From Virgibacillus necropolis (GTDB taxonomy: Bacteria; Bacillota; Bacilli; Bacillales; Amphibacillaceae), in NCBI RefSeq assembly GCF_002224365.1, contig NZ_CP022437.1, forward strand, positions 1,240,001-1,304,000: a stretch of 64,000 bases of DNA, given 5' to 3'. A model generated the notes under the pieces. That model saw nothing but the letters and a program-made list of their open reading frames with translations, was not told where the DNA came from and searched no databases. The translations under genes and the position numbers were made by a program. This document shows positions 9,157 through 18,624 of the stretch, piece after piece; positions within the stretch are counted from its first letter, which is position 1, and each line of letters starts with the position of its first letter.

Positions 9157-10812
9157 TTGTCTAAGAAAAAGTTATGGAATTTATGTATTACAGTATTCTG
9201 TTTATCATTACTGGTAGGGTGCTATGGTGGTGAACCAGTTGATGATACCGAGAAGAAAGAGAGTCAGGGTTCAGAATCTAGTGTACTTCATTTAGCAACT
9301 ACAGGTGAAATACCGACTTTAAAAACAAATGGAACCATGGATGGATTATCACAAACAATAATAATGAATATTTTTGAAGGACTTTATAGACAAGGTCCTG
9401 ATCATGAACCAATTGAGGGAATGGCAAAGGATTATGAGGCCAGCGAAGATGGAAAAAAACTTACTTTCCATTTAAAAGAAGATGCTACCTGGTCAAATGG
9501 AGATCCTGTTACCGCACATGATTTTGTTTACGCATGGAAGAAAGCACTTCATCCGGATACTTTCTCCCCCCATGCATACATGATGGGTCCAATTAAAAAT
9601 GCAACTGATATTCAGGATCCAGATAGTGAATTATTTGGAAAGGTTGAGGAACTTGGTGTAAAGGCAACTAGTGACTATACCCTAGAAGTTGTTCTTGAAA
9701 GTAATGTTCCATATTTTTTCCAGTTACTAACTCATCCAGTATTTTATCCGCAGAATGAAAAGTTTGTTGAATCACAAAATGACAATTATGCACTCGAAGT
9801 AGAAAACCTTATATTTAATGGCCCATTTATTTTAGATTCATGGGATCATGGTCAAGGGTGGATATTGAAAAAAAATACAAAATACTGGGATGCAAAAAAT
9901 GTCAAAGTAGATCAAATCGACTTTAAAATTGCAAAAGAAACCTCAACAGAAGTTAATTTATATGAATCGGACACAATAGACGTAGCAAATTTATCTTCAG
10001 AATTTGTGGATGTTTATAAAGATCATGAAGATTATCGCACATCTCTAGAATCAGAAATGTACTTTATGCGTTTTAATCAAAAAAATAAATATTTAGCTAA
10101 TGTGAGCATTCGTAAGGCCATTGATATGGCTTGGGATAAGGAAAAAGCTACTGAGATTATTTTGAAAAATGGGTCAGTTCCTGCTTACTACCTTATACCA
10201 CATAATTTCACTAAGTCGCCGGATGGAGTTGATTTTCGTAAGCGTTACGGTGATTTAAATAAAGGGAGTATTGAAAAGGCACAGGAACTTTGGAAAAAGG
10301 GACTAAAAGAGTTAGGGGAAAGTGAAATTTCTCTAGAATTGTTAAGTTATGATGATGGACAAAGAAAATCAGTAGCAGAATATATAAAAAATCAATTAGA
10401 AAAGAATCTCCCAGGGTTAAGTATTGCAATTAATCAACAACCTAATAAACAGAAACTTGCATTAGAGGATAAGCAAGAATATGATATATCCTATTCTGGG
10501 TGGAGAAGTGATGTAAATGATCCAGTTGATTTCTTATCAGTCTTTCTATCTGATGGGCCATATAATTGGCAAGACTTTGAGAATAAAGAGTATGATAATT
10601 TAGTTAAAAAAGCACAAACTGATTTTACAAATTTAGAACAACGATTTTCTAATTTACAGGAAGCGGAGCGTATTCTTATAGATGAAGAAGCTGCTATATC
10701 CCCATTGTATCAAGCAGGTAAAGCTAGATTAATTAAGCCGTATGTAAAAGGATTTGTTGCTCATCCTAATTCTACTTACACTTATAAATGGGTGCATATA
10801 GAAAATAAATAA
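9157..10812 (+). CDS. oppA: Oligopeptide ABC transporter substrate-binding lipoprotein (OppA-like)
   Basis: A 551-residue extracellular family 5 solute-binding protein. The signal peptide ends in the lipobox LLVGC, so the mature protein is lipid-anchored. MAKDYEASEDGKKLTFHLKE and TAHDFVYAWKKALHP are typical OppA motifs. The start is TTG 9157, 8 bp after GGAGG; a TTG at 9151 is too close. It is the first gene of oppA-B-C-DF, transcribed from the sigma-54 promoter at 9036. The surrounding proline-specific peptidases suggest that it captures proline- or hydroxyproline-rich oligopeptides. Confidence 0.92.
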   Translation: MSKKKLWNLCITVFCLSLLVGCYGGEPVDDTEKKESQGSESSVLHLATTGEIPTLKTNGTMDGLSQTIIMNIFEGLYRQGPDHEPIEGMAKDYEASEDGKKLTFHLKEDATWSNGDPVTAHDFVYAWKKALHPDTFSPHAYMMGPIKNATDIQDPDSELFGKVEELGVKATSDYTLEVVLESNVPYFFQLLTHPVFYPQNEKFVESQNDNYALEVENLIFNGPFILDSWDHGQGWILKKNTKYWDAKNVKVDQIDFKIAKETSTEVNLYESDTIDVANLSSEFVDVYKDHEDYRTSLESEMYFMRFNQKNKYLANVSIRKAIDMAWDKEKATEIILKNGSVPAYYLIPHNFTKSPDGVDFRKRYGDLNKGSIEKAQELWKKGLKELGESEISLELLSYDDGQRKSVAEYIKNQLEKNLPGLSIAINQQPNKQKLALEDKQEYDISYSGWRSDVNDPVDFLSVFLSDGPYNWQDFENKEYDNLVKKAQTDFTNLEQRFSNLQEAERILIDEEAAISPLYQAGKARLIKPYVKGFVAHPNSTYTYKWVHIENK

Positions 10813-10971
10813 ACTAATTATATGGTATATCTCCTTTAAGTTAAGCAAATATTCCAGTTTGAAACTTTTGGGGGATACTACCTTAATTATCAGCCAGAAT
10901 AAAGATAGATTTGAAAGACAATTGTATATCGCATTAATAAATAAAAGCCTAAATTAAAGGGGGTAAGCTGT

Positions 10972-11901
10972 ATGAAAAAATACATTTTAAGTAGAATTGG
11001 GTACATGTTATTTACCTTTCTAATAATAGCCACGTTAACATTTTTTTTGATGCAAACACTACCTGGTTCCCCTTTTAATGATGAAAGATTAACAGAATCC
11101 CAAAAAGAGATACTATACGAAAGATATAATTTAGATGACCCAGTTTCAGTTCAATATTTTAAATATTTAGGGAATATTTTAAAAGGGGACTTCGGTGTAT
11201 CATTCCAATTTGATGGCAGACCAGTTTCAGATATTATTGGGGAAAGAATTGGAGCGTCTGCTTTGCTGGGTGCCCAATCGCTAATAGTTGGTACATTAAT
11301 AGGGCTTTTTCTAGGGATTATAGCGGCACTTAGGCATAATACTTTTATAGATTATGGGGCAATGATAATAGCTGTTCTTGGTCTATCAATTCCAAACTTT
11401 GTTTTCGCAGGCCTTCTTCAATATTGGGTAGGGGTACGACTGCAATGGTTACCAGTAGCTTTCTGGGAAGGGTTTGAGTATTCTATTCTTCCTACCATAT
11501 CATTAGCGGCTTTTGTCGTAGCCACAATTGCTCGCTTTATGCGAACAGAAATGCTAGATGTGCTAGGCCAAGATTATATCTCCACTGCCCGTGCAAAGGG
11601 TATACATGATATTTTTGTTGTATTAAGGCATGGTATACGCAATGCTATGATACCAATCATTACGATTTTGGGGCCGTTAACGGTTTCTTTAATGACTGGG
11701 ACATTGGTTGTAGAGAAAATATTTAGTATACCAGGGCTAGGAGAACAATTTGTAGCTTCTATAATGACCAATGATTATCCAGTAATTATGGGAGTTACCT
11801 TGTTTTTTAGTATTTTGTTTATTGCAGTAATACTTGTTGTAGATATTCTGTATGGAGTTATTGATCCAAGAATCCGTCTTTCTGGAGGTGGGAAAGATTA
11901 A
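10972..11901 (+). CDS. oppB: Oligopeptide ABC transporter permease OppB
   Basis: A 309-residue inner-membrane permease with about six membrane segments. TLTFFLMQTLPGSPF near the N-terminus and the EAA-loop region DYISTARAKGIHDIFVVLRHGIRNAMIP near residue 200 contact the ATPase subunit. AAAGGGGG precedes the ATG. The 159-bp gap after oppA holds no clear terminator, so read-through from the oppA promoter is likely. The stop codon overlaps the oppC start region. Confidence 0.93.
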   Translation: MKKYILSRIGYMLFTFLIIATLTFFLMQTLPGSPFNDERLTESQKEILYERYNLDDPVSVQYFKYLGNILKGDFGVSFQFDGRPVSDIIGERIGASALLGAQSLIVGTLIGLFLGIIAALRHNTFIDYGAMIIAVLGLSIPNFVFAGLLQYWVGVRLQWLPVAFWEGFEYSILPTISLAAFVVATIARFMRTEMLDVLGQDYISTARAKGIHDIFVVLRHGIRNAMIPIITILGPLTVSLMTGTLVVEKIFSIPGLGEQFVASIMTNDYPVIMGVTLFFSILFIAVILVVDILYGVIDPRIRLSGGGKD

Positions 11902-12913
11902 TATACCTGAACATAAATTAACTGATGAATTATTCGAAGAAGCTACGCAAAGCTATAGTGTGACAAAGAAGAACAATAGACCTCCTACTACTTATTGGAA
12001 AGATTCATGGCTACGTTTACGAAAAAACAAAGGAGCGGTTATAGGTTTAATATTTATTGTAATAATCATTTCATTGGCATTATTTGGTCCGTACATGAAT
12101 TCTCATGGGTTTGCTGAACAAAATCTTGGACGAACGAATCTACCACCAAAAGTACCTTTATTAGAACATATACCTTTTATCGGTCTGGATGGAGTAGACA
12201 TTCGAGGTCAAGACCAATATGAGTTAAAAGGAATTGAAGGATATTTTTGGTTTGGTACGGATGATCTTGGAAGAGATTTATGGACAAGAATTTGGCAAGG
12301 GACGAGGATTTCTTTGTATATTGCTTTTCTGGCAGCTTTACTAGACCTATTTATAGGCGTGGCATATGGCAGCATTTCTGCATACTACGGCGGCAGAGTT
12401 GATAATGTTATGCAGCGCATTATTGAAATACTGATTGGAATCCCAAATTTAATAGTTGTCATTTTATTAATTTTGGTTTTACAACCAGGAATTTTATCAA
12501 TCACTTTGGCTATGGTTATTACAGGGTGGGTAAATATGGCGAGAATAGTAAGAGGACAAATTCTAAAGTTAAAAGGACAAGAATTTGTGTTGGCTTCTAG
12601 AACTTTGGGAGCAAAAGATAAACGGTTGTTATCGGGACATCTTATCCCCAATTCACTTGGTCCTATTATTATTACGACAATGTTTACCATACCAAGTGCT
12701 ATCTTTACAGAAGCTTTTCTAAGTTTTATTGGTTTAGGACTACAACCACCTACAGCTTCACTCGGGACAATTGTAAATGATGGATTTAAATTAATAAAAA
12801 TTTATCCTCATATGTTAATATACTCTTCCATCATCATTAGTTTAATAATGATTAGCTTCAATTTACTAGGAGATGGGCTCCGGGACGCGTTCGATCCTAA
12901 AATGAAAAGATAG
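11888..12913 (+). CDS. oppC: Oligopeptide ABC transporter permease OppC
   Basis: The second permease, with an N-terminal cytoplasmic tail, WKDSWLRLRKNKGAVIGL before the first membrane segment, and the EAA loop GQEFVLASRTLGAKDKRLLSGHLIPN. The start is uncertain. The frame is open from ATG 11852, which has no ribosome site and overlaps oppB by 50 bp. GTG 11888 overlaps the good GGAGG (11884-11888). The best spacing, 8 bp, points to an ATT codon at 11897, whose T begins the oppB stop; the predicted beginning NIPEHKLTDELFE then matches the usual OppC N-terminus. I give the nearest canonical start. Confidence 0.9.
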   Translation: MGKINIPEHKLTDELFEEATQSYSVTKKNNRPPTTYWKDSWLRLRKNKGAVIGLIFIVIIISLALFGPYMNSHGFAEQNLGRTNLPPKVPLLEHIPFIGLDGVDIRGQDQYELKGIEGYFWFGTDDLGRDLWTRIWQGTRISLYIAFLAALLDLFIGVAYGSISAYYGGRVDNVMQRIIEILIGIPNLIVVILLILVLQPGILSITLAMVITGWVNMARIVRGQILKLKGQEFVLASRTLGAKDKRLLSGHLIPNSLGPIIITTMFTIPSAIFTEAFLSFIGLGLQPPTASLGTIVNDGFKLIKIYPHMLIYSSIIISLIMISFNLLGDGLRDAFDPKMKR

Positions 12914-12924
12914 AGGTGATTTAT

Positions 12925-14895
12925 TTGGAAAAGATACTCTCAGTGAAGGATTTAAATGTTTCATTTGATACGTATGCAGGAGAAATAAAGGCTGTAAGGG
13001 GAACTTCTTTTGATTTATATAAAGGAGAAACTCTAGCAATTGTAGGAGAATCAGGTTCAGGTAAATCAGTTATGTCTAAAAGTTTGATGGGTTTGGTTCC
13101 ACAACCGCCAGGAAGGATTGTAAAAGGCGAAATTTGGTATAAAGATTGTGACGTAATAAAGCTTCCAAAAAAAGGAATAAGGAAACTACGTGGTTCTGAG
13201 TTATCAATTATTTTTCAGGATCCTATGACATCCTTAAATCCAACAATGACTATTAATAAGCAAATAACAGAAGGAATATTGGCTCATCAAGATATTTCGA
13301 GTAAAGAAGCTAAAAAGAAAGCCATTGAACTATTAGAGTTAGTGGGAATTAAAGAGCCTGAAGAAAGAATAACTCAATATCCCCATCAATTTTCTGGAGG
13401 AATGCAACAAAGAGTTGTAATTGCAATGGCGCTAGCTTGTAATCCAGAAATATTAATAGCAGATGAACCTACCACTGCTTTAGATGTAACTGTACAAAAG
13501 CAGGTAATAAATTTGCTTAAAAGTATTCAGGAAAAAAAGGGTACATCGATTATATTTATTACACACGATTTAGGTGTTGTGGCTAACATTGCAGATCGAG
13601 TTGCAGTTATGTATGCGGGGAAAATAGTGGAAATAGGGAAAACAGATGAAGTTTTTTATAATCCAAAACATCCATATACGAAAGGATTATTAAAGGCTAT
13701 GCCTAACTTAAATAGTGAACAGGAGGAATTGATAACTATTCCTGGGTCACCGCCTAATTTATTATCCCCTCCACCTGGTGATGCATTTGCTGAGCGTAAT
13801 GAGCATGCTTTAAATATAGACTTTATACATGAACCTCCATTATTTAAAGTATCGGATACTCACTTTGCTGCAACATGGTTGTTACATAAAAAGGCAGAAA
13901 AACAATCCAGGTTGATTAGCAACATTAAAAATTATACTGACTCAAAAAAATCAAATAAAGAATTTAGTAATGAAAAGTTATTGGAAATTACAAACCTCAC
14001 GCAATATTTCAAGACGAAAAGAAAGAATGTAATTAAGGCTGTTGATGGTATTACTTTTGATATTTATAAAGGAGAAACTTTTGGGCTTGTTGGTGAATCG
14101 GGTTGTGGAAAATCAACCACAGGTAGGTCTTTGGTTCGTTTATATACTGCTACTAAAGGTGAAATACTTTTTAAGGGAATAGATATACACAAAAAAAATA
14201 AGAATAGTCTTCACAAACAAATGCAAATGATTTTTCAGGATCCGTATTCATCCTTAAATCCAAGGTGGACAGTAGGTGATATTGTTGCAGAAGGCATGGA
14301 TATTCATGGACTATATAATAATAAAAAAGAACGTTTAGAAAAGATTTATGAGCTACTAGAGACGGTTGGGTTAAATCAAGAGCATTCTAATAGGTATCCT
14401 CACGAATTCAGTGGTGGACAAAGACAACGTATAGGGATAGCACGTGCTCTTGCGGTAGATCCAGAGTTTATAGTTGCTGATGAACCAATATCAGCTCTTG
14501 ATGTCTCGATTCAAGCACAGATAATTAATCTTATGAAAAAGTTACAAAAAGAAAAAAATCTAACCTATTTATTTATAGCTCATGATCTTTCTATGGTTAA
14601 ACATATTAGTGACAGAATAGGTGTAATGTTTCAAGGTAAAATTGTTGAAATAGCTCGAAGTGGAGAGTTGTTTAATAACCCAATTCATTCATATACTAAG
14701 TCACTACTTTCTTCTATTCCAGTGCCTGATCCTAATTCTGAGAGGGAACGTATAGAAACTACTAATATCAAATGGGATAAAAGTTTTAATTCTTCTGCTT
14801 TGAAAGAAGTTGAAAATGATCACTGGGTAATGTGTACAGAAGAAGAATTTCAAAATTATAAAAGGGATCATTCTAATCATTTGCTTACAACTTAA
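12925..14895 (+). CDS. Fused OppD-OppF ATPase of the oligopeptide transporter
   Basis: One 656-residue polypeptide holds both ATPases that are usually separate. Domain 1 has Walker A GESGSGKS (41-48), Q-loop IFQDPMTSLNPT, signature SGGMQQR and Walker B ILIADEPTTALDVT, followed by the OppD C-terminal region. Domain 2, from about 350, has Walker A GESGCGKST (about 390), Q-loop IFQDPYSSLNPRWT, signature SGGQRQR and Walker B FIVADEPISALDVS. In the first half the OppD cysteines that often bind Fe-S are replaced (AERNEHA). The start is TTG 12925, 6 bp after AGAGGTG. It should act as a pseudodimer energising OppBC. Confidence 0.93.
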   Translation: MEKILSVKDLNVSFDTYAGEIKAVRGTSFDLYKGETLAIVGESGSGKSVMSKSLMGLVPQPPGRIVKGEIWYKDCDVIKLPKKGIRKLRGSELSIIFQDPMTSLNPTMTINKQITEGILAHQDISSKEAKKKAIELLELVGIKEPEERITQYPHQFSGGMQQRVVIAMALACNPEILIADEPTTALDVTVQKQVINLLKSIQEKKGTSIIFITHDLGVVANIADRVAVMYAGKIVEIGKTDEVFYNPKHPYTKGLLKAMPNLNSEQEELITIPGSPPNLLSPPPGDAFAERNEHALNIDFIHEPPLFKVSDTHFAATWLLHKKAEKQSRLISNIKNYTDSKKSNKEFSNEKLLEITNLTQYFKTKRKNVIKAVDGITFDIYKGETFGLVGESGCGKSTTGRSLVRLYTATKGEILFKGIDIHKKNKNSLHKQMQMIFQDPYSSLNPRWTVGDIVAEGMDIHGLYNNKKERLEKIYELLETVGLNQEHSNRYPHEFSGGQRQRIGIARALAVDPEFIVADEPISALDVSIQAQIINLMKKLQKEKNLTYLFIAHDLSMVKHISDRIGVMFQGKIVEIARSGELFNNPIHSYTKSLLSSIPVPDPNSERERIETTNIKWDKSFNSSALKEVENDHWVMCTEEEFQNYKRDHSNHLLTT

Positions 14896-14928
14896 CCTAT
14901 TAATAACTAAATAGGAGAAATGTTAAAT

Positions 14929-15291
14929 ATGTATAAGAAGAGAAGAAATTTAACCATCACAATATTACTTTTATTAATCCTAGTAGTACTATCACTTACG
15001 ATTCAATCTATTGTATTTTGGAATAATGTATTCCTAGTGGGCTTATTTTGTTTTATTTGTGGAGGTATATTGTTGATTCTTAAAAAAGGTATATTTAATA
15101 ACATGTTTTATAGTTTTAGAGTTTTCTTGAAAAATTCTTCCAAACTACAAATGTATGTATCAGAAAAAGATGAAGTTACTACAACCAAACATCTACCTTC
15201 TAATAACTTCATTGTCACCTATTTTTTATTGATTGGTGGAGTAATACTAATTGGTTATTCCACAAGTATTTCATTTTTTATATCAACGTAA
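14929..15291 (+). CDS. Small membrane protein (DUF3899-like) at the end of the opp operon
   Basis: A 120-residue protein with three predicted membrane segments: two near the N-terminus (ITILLLLILVVLSLTI and FLVGLFCFICGGILLIL) and one at the C-terminus (FIVTYFLLIGGVILIGYS), separated by a polar loop. Small DUF3899 proteins are known beside opp genes in Bacillaceae, and I assign it there tentatively. The function is unknown; an accessory role with the transporter is possible. ATG 14929 is preferred because ATG 14920 is only 2 bp from AGGAG. Confidence 0.7.
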   Translation: MYKKRRNLTITILLLLILVVLSLTIQSIVFWNNVFLVGLFCFICGGILLILKKGIFNNMFYSFRVFLKNSSKLQMYVSEKDEVTTTKHLPSNNFIVTYFLLIGGVILIGYSTSISFFIST

Positions 15292-15380
15292 GAAAATTAA
15301 TGAAGCAAGTTATTACAAAACAGAACTGGTAGGTGTATTTAACTCAATTAAAATTAATAGCTAATACAGAGGGAGTGGTA

Positions 15381-16460
15381 ATGTTGGGGAACATTGATAA
15401 AATTATTGAACAATTTGATTCATTAAATATTGATGGACTTATGATAACGGGTGAATGGAATAGAAGGTATCTTTCTGGTTTCACTGGAAGTAACGGTGTT
15501 ATTCTAATTACTCGAAATGAAAAAAGATTAATAACTGATTATCGTTATTTTGAGCAAGCGAAAGACCAAACTGAATTTGATATAGTTCTTCATTCAGAAC
15601 ATACGGGACATAAAGATGGAATATTTGATGAAGTGGCTAGACAAGCAAATGAAATGAATATTAACAGGTTAGGTTTTGAAAAACAACATTTAAGTTTTGG
15701 ATTTTATGATAAAGTAAAAAATTTATTAACTTCGGTATTAGTGCCTACTTACGATTTAGTGGAAGATCTTCGAATGGTTAAATCTAAGGAGGAATTAGAG
15801 AAATTAAAAGTGGCGTCTGAAATTACCGATAATGCTTACTTGCATATTCTTAATTTCATACGCCCAGGTGTGACAGAGATGGCTGTCTCGGATGAATTGC
15901 AACGTTTTATTAAAGAAAACGGCGGGACTACCTCTACGTTTAATCCAATTGTTGCATCAGGGTTGAGGTCCTCGTTACCACATGGAAGAGCAAGTGAAAA
16001 AGTAATAGAAAAAGGAGATATGGTTACAATTGACTTTGGAGCTAATTATAACGGGTACTGGGCTGATATTTCACGTACTGTTGCATTAGGGGAGCCATCC
16101 ACTAAATTACAAGAAATCCAACAAGTGGTGTTAAAGTCTTTTCAAAATTGTGCCGCTAATATAAAAGCAGGGTTAAAGGATCAAGATGTTGATAAATTAA
16201 TGCGAAATCATCTTATCGAATCTGGTTATAATAATTATTCTGGTACCGGTACTGGTCATGGTATAGGTTTAGAGGTACATGAGAAACCTCTTTTTTCTGT
16301 TCAATATGAAAAGGTATTGAAAGCTGGGATGACTATTACAATAGAACCTGGTGTTTATCTTCCTGGTATCGGTGGTGGAAGAGTAGAGGATGTCTTATTA
16401 ATAACAGAAGATGGTTGTGAAGTATTAACGCCTTCTACGAAAGAATTAGTTATCGTTTAA
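15381..16460 (+). CDS. M24 family Xaa-Pro aminopeptidase
   Basis: A 359-residue metallopeptidase with intact ligands D218, D229 (VTIDFG...YWADISRT), H293 (GTGHGIGLEVHE), E322 (TIEPG) and E336 (GRVED). The N-domain motif FTGSNGVILIT and the overall length match the YqhT/PepP group that frees the N-terminal residue from Xaa-Pro peptides. It is the third M24 gene of the island and follows the opp transporter on the same strand, which suits cleavage of imported peptides. GAGGGAGTGG precedes ATG 15381; an upstream in-frame start at 15333 lacks a ribosome site. Confidence 0.92.
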   Translation: MLGNIDKIIEQFDSLNIDGLMITGEWNRRYLSGFTGSNGVILITRNEKRLITDYRYFEQAKDQTEFDIVLHSEHTGHKDGIFDEVARQANEMNINRLGFEKQHLSFGFYDKVKNLLTSVLVPTYDLVEDLRMVKSKEELEKLKVASEITDNAYLHILNFIRPGVTEMAVSDELQRFIKENGGTTSTFNPIVASGLRSSLPHGRASEKVIEKGDMVTIDFGANYNGYWADISRTVALGEPSTKLQEIQQVVLKSFQNCAANIKAGLKDQDVDKLMRNHLIESGYNNYSGTGTGHGIGLEVHEKPLFSVQYEKVLKAGMTITIEPGVYLPGIGGGRVEDVLLITEDGCEVLTPSTKELVIV

Positions 16461-16489
16461 TTTGAATAAGTATTTGAACAAATTATAAA

Positions 16490-16520
16490 ATAAGAATGCC
16501 TATAGCTGGCATTCTTATTT
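16490..16520. terminator. Bidirectional terminator between convergent peptidase genes
   Basis: A 12-bp stem (AATAAGAATGCC, 16490-16501, with GGCATTCTTATT, 16509-16520) with A-rich and T-rich flanks separates the M24 gene from the convergent prolyl oligopeptidase gene. Confidence 0.85.
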
Positions 16521-16546
16521 ATACTTGTTACTTTATACATATTTCG

Positions 16547-18592
16547 TTAGATAGACATCTCCAATTCCTTAAACAAAAATGTATACAAATCAGTTTGTTC
16601 TTCAATAATTTTTGAAGTTGGCTTACCGAGTCCGTGTCCAGCATTTTTTTCCACTCTTAATAATATAGGTGTATCACCAGTTTGTACTTCTTGTAAAGTG
16701 GCAGCAAATTTCTTTGCATGAAGTGGAACCACCCGGTCATCTGTGTCAGCTGTAGTAATAAGTGTTGGTGGATATTTTACGCCACTTTTTACATTGTGTA
16801 AGGGAGAATATTTATACATAAATTGAAAATGGTCTGGGTCTTTCTCTGCGTTTCCAAACTCTGTGGTCCAAAAACGTCCAACTGTAAAACGGTGGAACCT
16901 GAGTATATCTGTAACAGGAACAAGACAAAGGGCAGCTCCAAATAAATCTGGGCGTTGATTAATACATGTCCCAACTAGTAAACCGCCATTACTACCACCC
17001 ATAATTGCGAGTCTCTTAGGGTTTGTATAGTTATTTTCAATTAACCATTCTGCTGCTGAAATAAAATCATTGAATACGTTTTGCTTCTTTTCAAGTATTC
17101 CATCTAAATGCCATTTCTCACCAAATTCTCCTCCACCTCGAAGGTTGGCTACTACGTAAACTCCTCCTGCTTCCAACCACATCATCTGAGATGGCGAGAA
17201 GGTAGGAGTAAGGCTAATATTGTACCCGCCATATCCGTAAAGAAGAACAGGATTGTCTTTCGTTAATTCTAATCCTTTTTTATGCGTAATAAACATAGGG
17301 ATTTTTGTTCCATCTTTAGAAGTATAAAAGACCTGTTTGGTTTCAAATTGATTTGATTGCAAATGAAGATTGGTTTCCAAAACGGCATCTAATTGATCCT
17401 CTTCAAATTTGTATCGCATTATCTTAAAAGGACAAAGGTATGATGTATAACTAATAAACAGTTCAGAATCATTTTTTTTACCAGCTAATCCTGTAATGGT
17501 AATAAATTTTGGAAGTGGTAATTCTTTTTGTAATGTACCTTTATCATCATATATTTTTAACTGGTTATACGCATTGTGCATCGATGCTATTACAAATTTG
17601 TTGTTGATCATTTTTAAGGATGAGATGGTATCTTCACTTTCAGGAATGATCACTTGCCAATTTTTCTTCTCGGGTTGGTTTAAATTGACAGAAACAACCC
17701 TCCCTTTTGGCGCGTTATAATTTGTATAAATATAGAAAACATCTTCCTCATTACCTAAAAAGGAATAATAGTCTTCTCCATCGTTTATAAGCGGAATAAA
17801 GGGGCCGGTGCTTTTAATATCTCGATAATAAATTCTGCTTTTTGGTTCAGTTCCATTATATACTTTTAAAAGTAAGTAACGATTATTATCAGATATTTCT
17901 GGTACAAAAGAAAACTCCCTTTGATTTAGATCTTCATATATTAATTTGTCTGTTTCCTGGGGAGTTCCAATTGTATGCCAATAAACTTTATTATAGTTAC
18001 TTTCTTCGCCAGGAAGAACAGAATCTGGGTTTGGATAACGATTATAATAAAAACCGCTATGATCCTCGTTCCAAGCGATGTTACTGAACTTGCACCATTT
18101 TAATACTTCAGGATATTCTTTTCCAGTTACTAAATTTTTAATTTTAACCTCTTGCCAATCGCTACCATTATAGGAAATTGCATAGGCTAGCATCAAACTA
18201 TTTTGACTAAAAGTGATATTCGTAATCGCTGCTGTACCCTCTTCACTTAGTGTATTTGGATCAATTATAACTTCTGGTTCATTTAGTTCTAATGATTTAG
18301 AACGATAAAAAACGCCTTGGTTTTGTAACCCATTATTTTTATGAAAATAGTAATATTCTCCTTCTCTCATTGGCAATGAATACTTAGGATAATTCATAAA
18401 CTTTGTTATGTTATCCTTAATAGTTTTTCTCCCTGGGTAGTTTTTTAAGTATTGATTTGTTCTTTCGTTTTGTTCATCTGTCCATTCTCTGGTATTTACT
18501 GAATCAGCTTCTTCTAACCATCGATATGGATCCGCCACCTTTACACCATGATAATCCTCAGTAACGGCATCTTTTTTTGTACTCAAATTCAT
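16547..18592 (-). CDS. Prolyl oligopeptidase (S9A)
   Basis: A 681-residue cytoplasmic serine peptidase that cuts short peptides after proline. The N-terminal YHGVKVADPYRWLEE motif and a seven-bladed propeller (about 70-400) precede the alpha/beta-hydrolase domain. The catalytic triad is visible: the serine in GGSNGG (about 536), the aspartate in TADTDDRVVP (about 618) and the histidine in NAGHGLG (about 653). There is no signal peptide. TGGAGGT lies before the ATG. It is the last gene of the minus-strand unit that starts with the sigma-54 activator and carries the D-hydroxyproline dehydrogenase subunits, so peptide cleavage and imino acid oxidation appear co-regulated. Confidence 0.95.
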   Translation of the reverse strand: MNLSTKKDAVTEDYHGVKVADPYRWLEEADSVNTREWTDEQNERTNQYLKNYPGRKTIKDNITKFMNYPKYSLPMREGEYYYFHKNNGLQNQGVFYRSKSLELNEPEVIIDPNTLSEEGTAAITNITFSQNSLMLAYAISYNGSDWQEVKIKNLVTGKEYPEVLKWCKFSNIAWNEDHSGFYYNRYPNPDSVLPGEESNYNKVYWHTIGTPQETDKLIYEDLNQREFSFVPEISDNNRYLLLKVYNGTEPKSRIYYRDIKSTGPFIPLINDGEDYYSFLGNEEDVFYIYTNYNAPKGRVVSVNLNQPEKKNWQVIIPESEDTISSLKMINNKFVIASMHNAYNQLKIYDDKGTLQKELPLPKFITITGLAGKKNDSELFISYTSYLCPFKIMRYKFEEDQLDAVLETNLHLQSNQFETKQVFYTSKDGTKIPMFITHKKGLELTKDNPVLLYGYGGYNISLTPTFSPSQMMWLEAGGVYVVANLRGGGEFGEKWHLDGILEKKQNVFNDFISAAEWLIENNYTNPKRLAIMGGSNGGLLVGTCINQRPDLFGAALCLVPVTDILRFHRFTVGRFWTTEFGNAEKDPDHFQFMYKYSPLHNVKSGVKYPPTLITTADTDDRVVPLHAKKFAATLQEVQTGDTPILLRVEKNAGHGLGKPTSKIIEEQTDLYTFLFKELEMSI

Positions 18593-18624
18593 TTACTCAT
18601 ACCTCCATAATTAAAAAAATTATT

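Noticed and set aside
12354-12373. TGGCAG...CTGCA, sigma-54-like motif inside oppC
   Set aside because: Weaker match, inside a coding region with no gene start after it.
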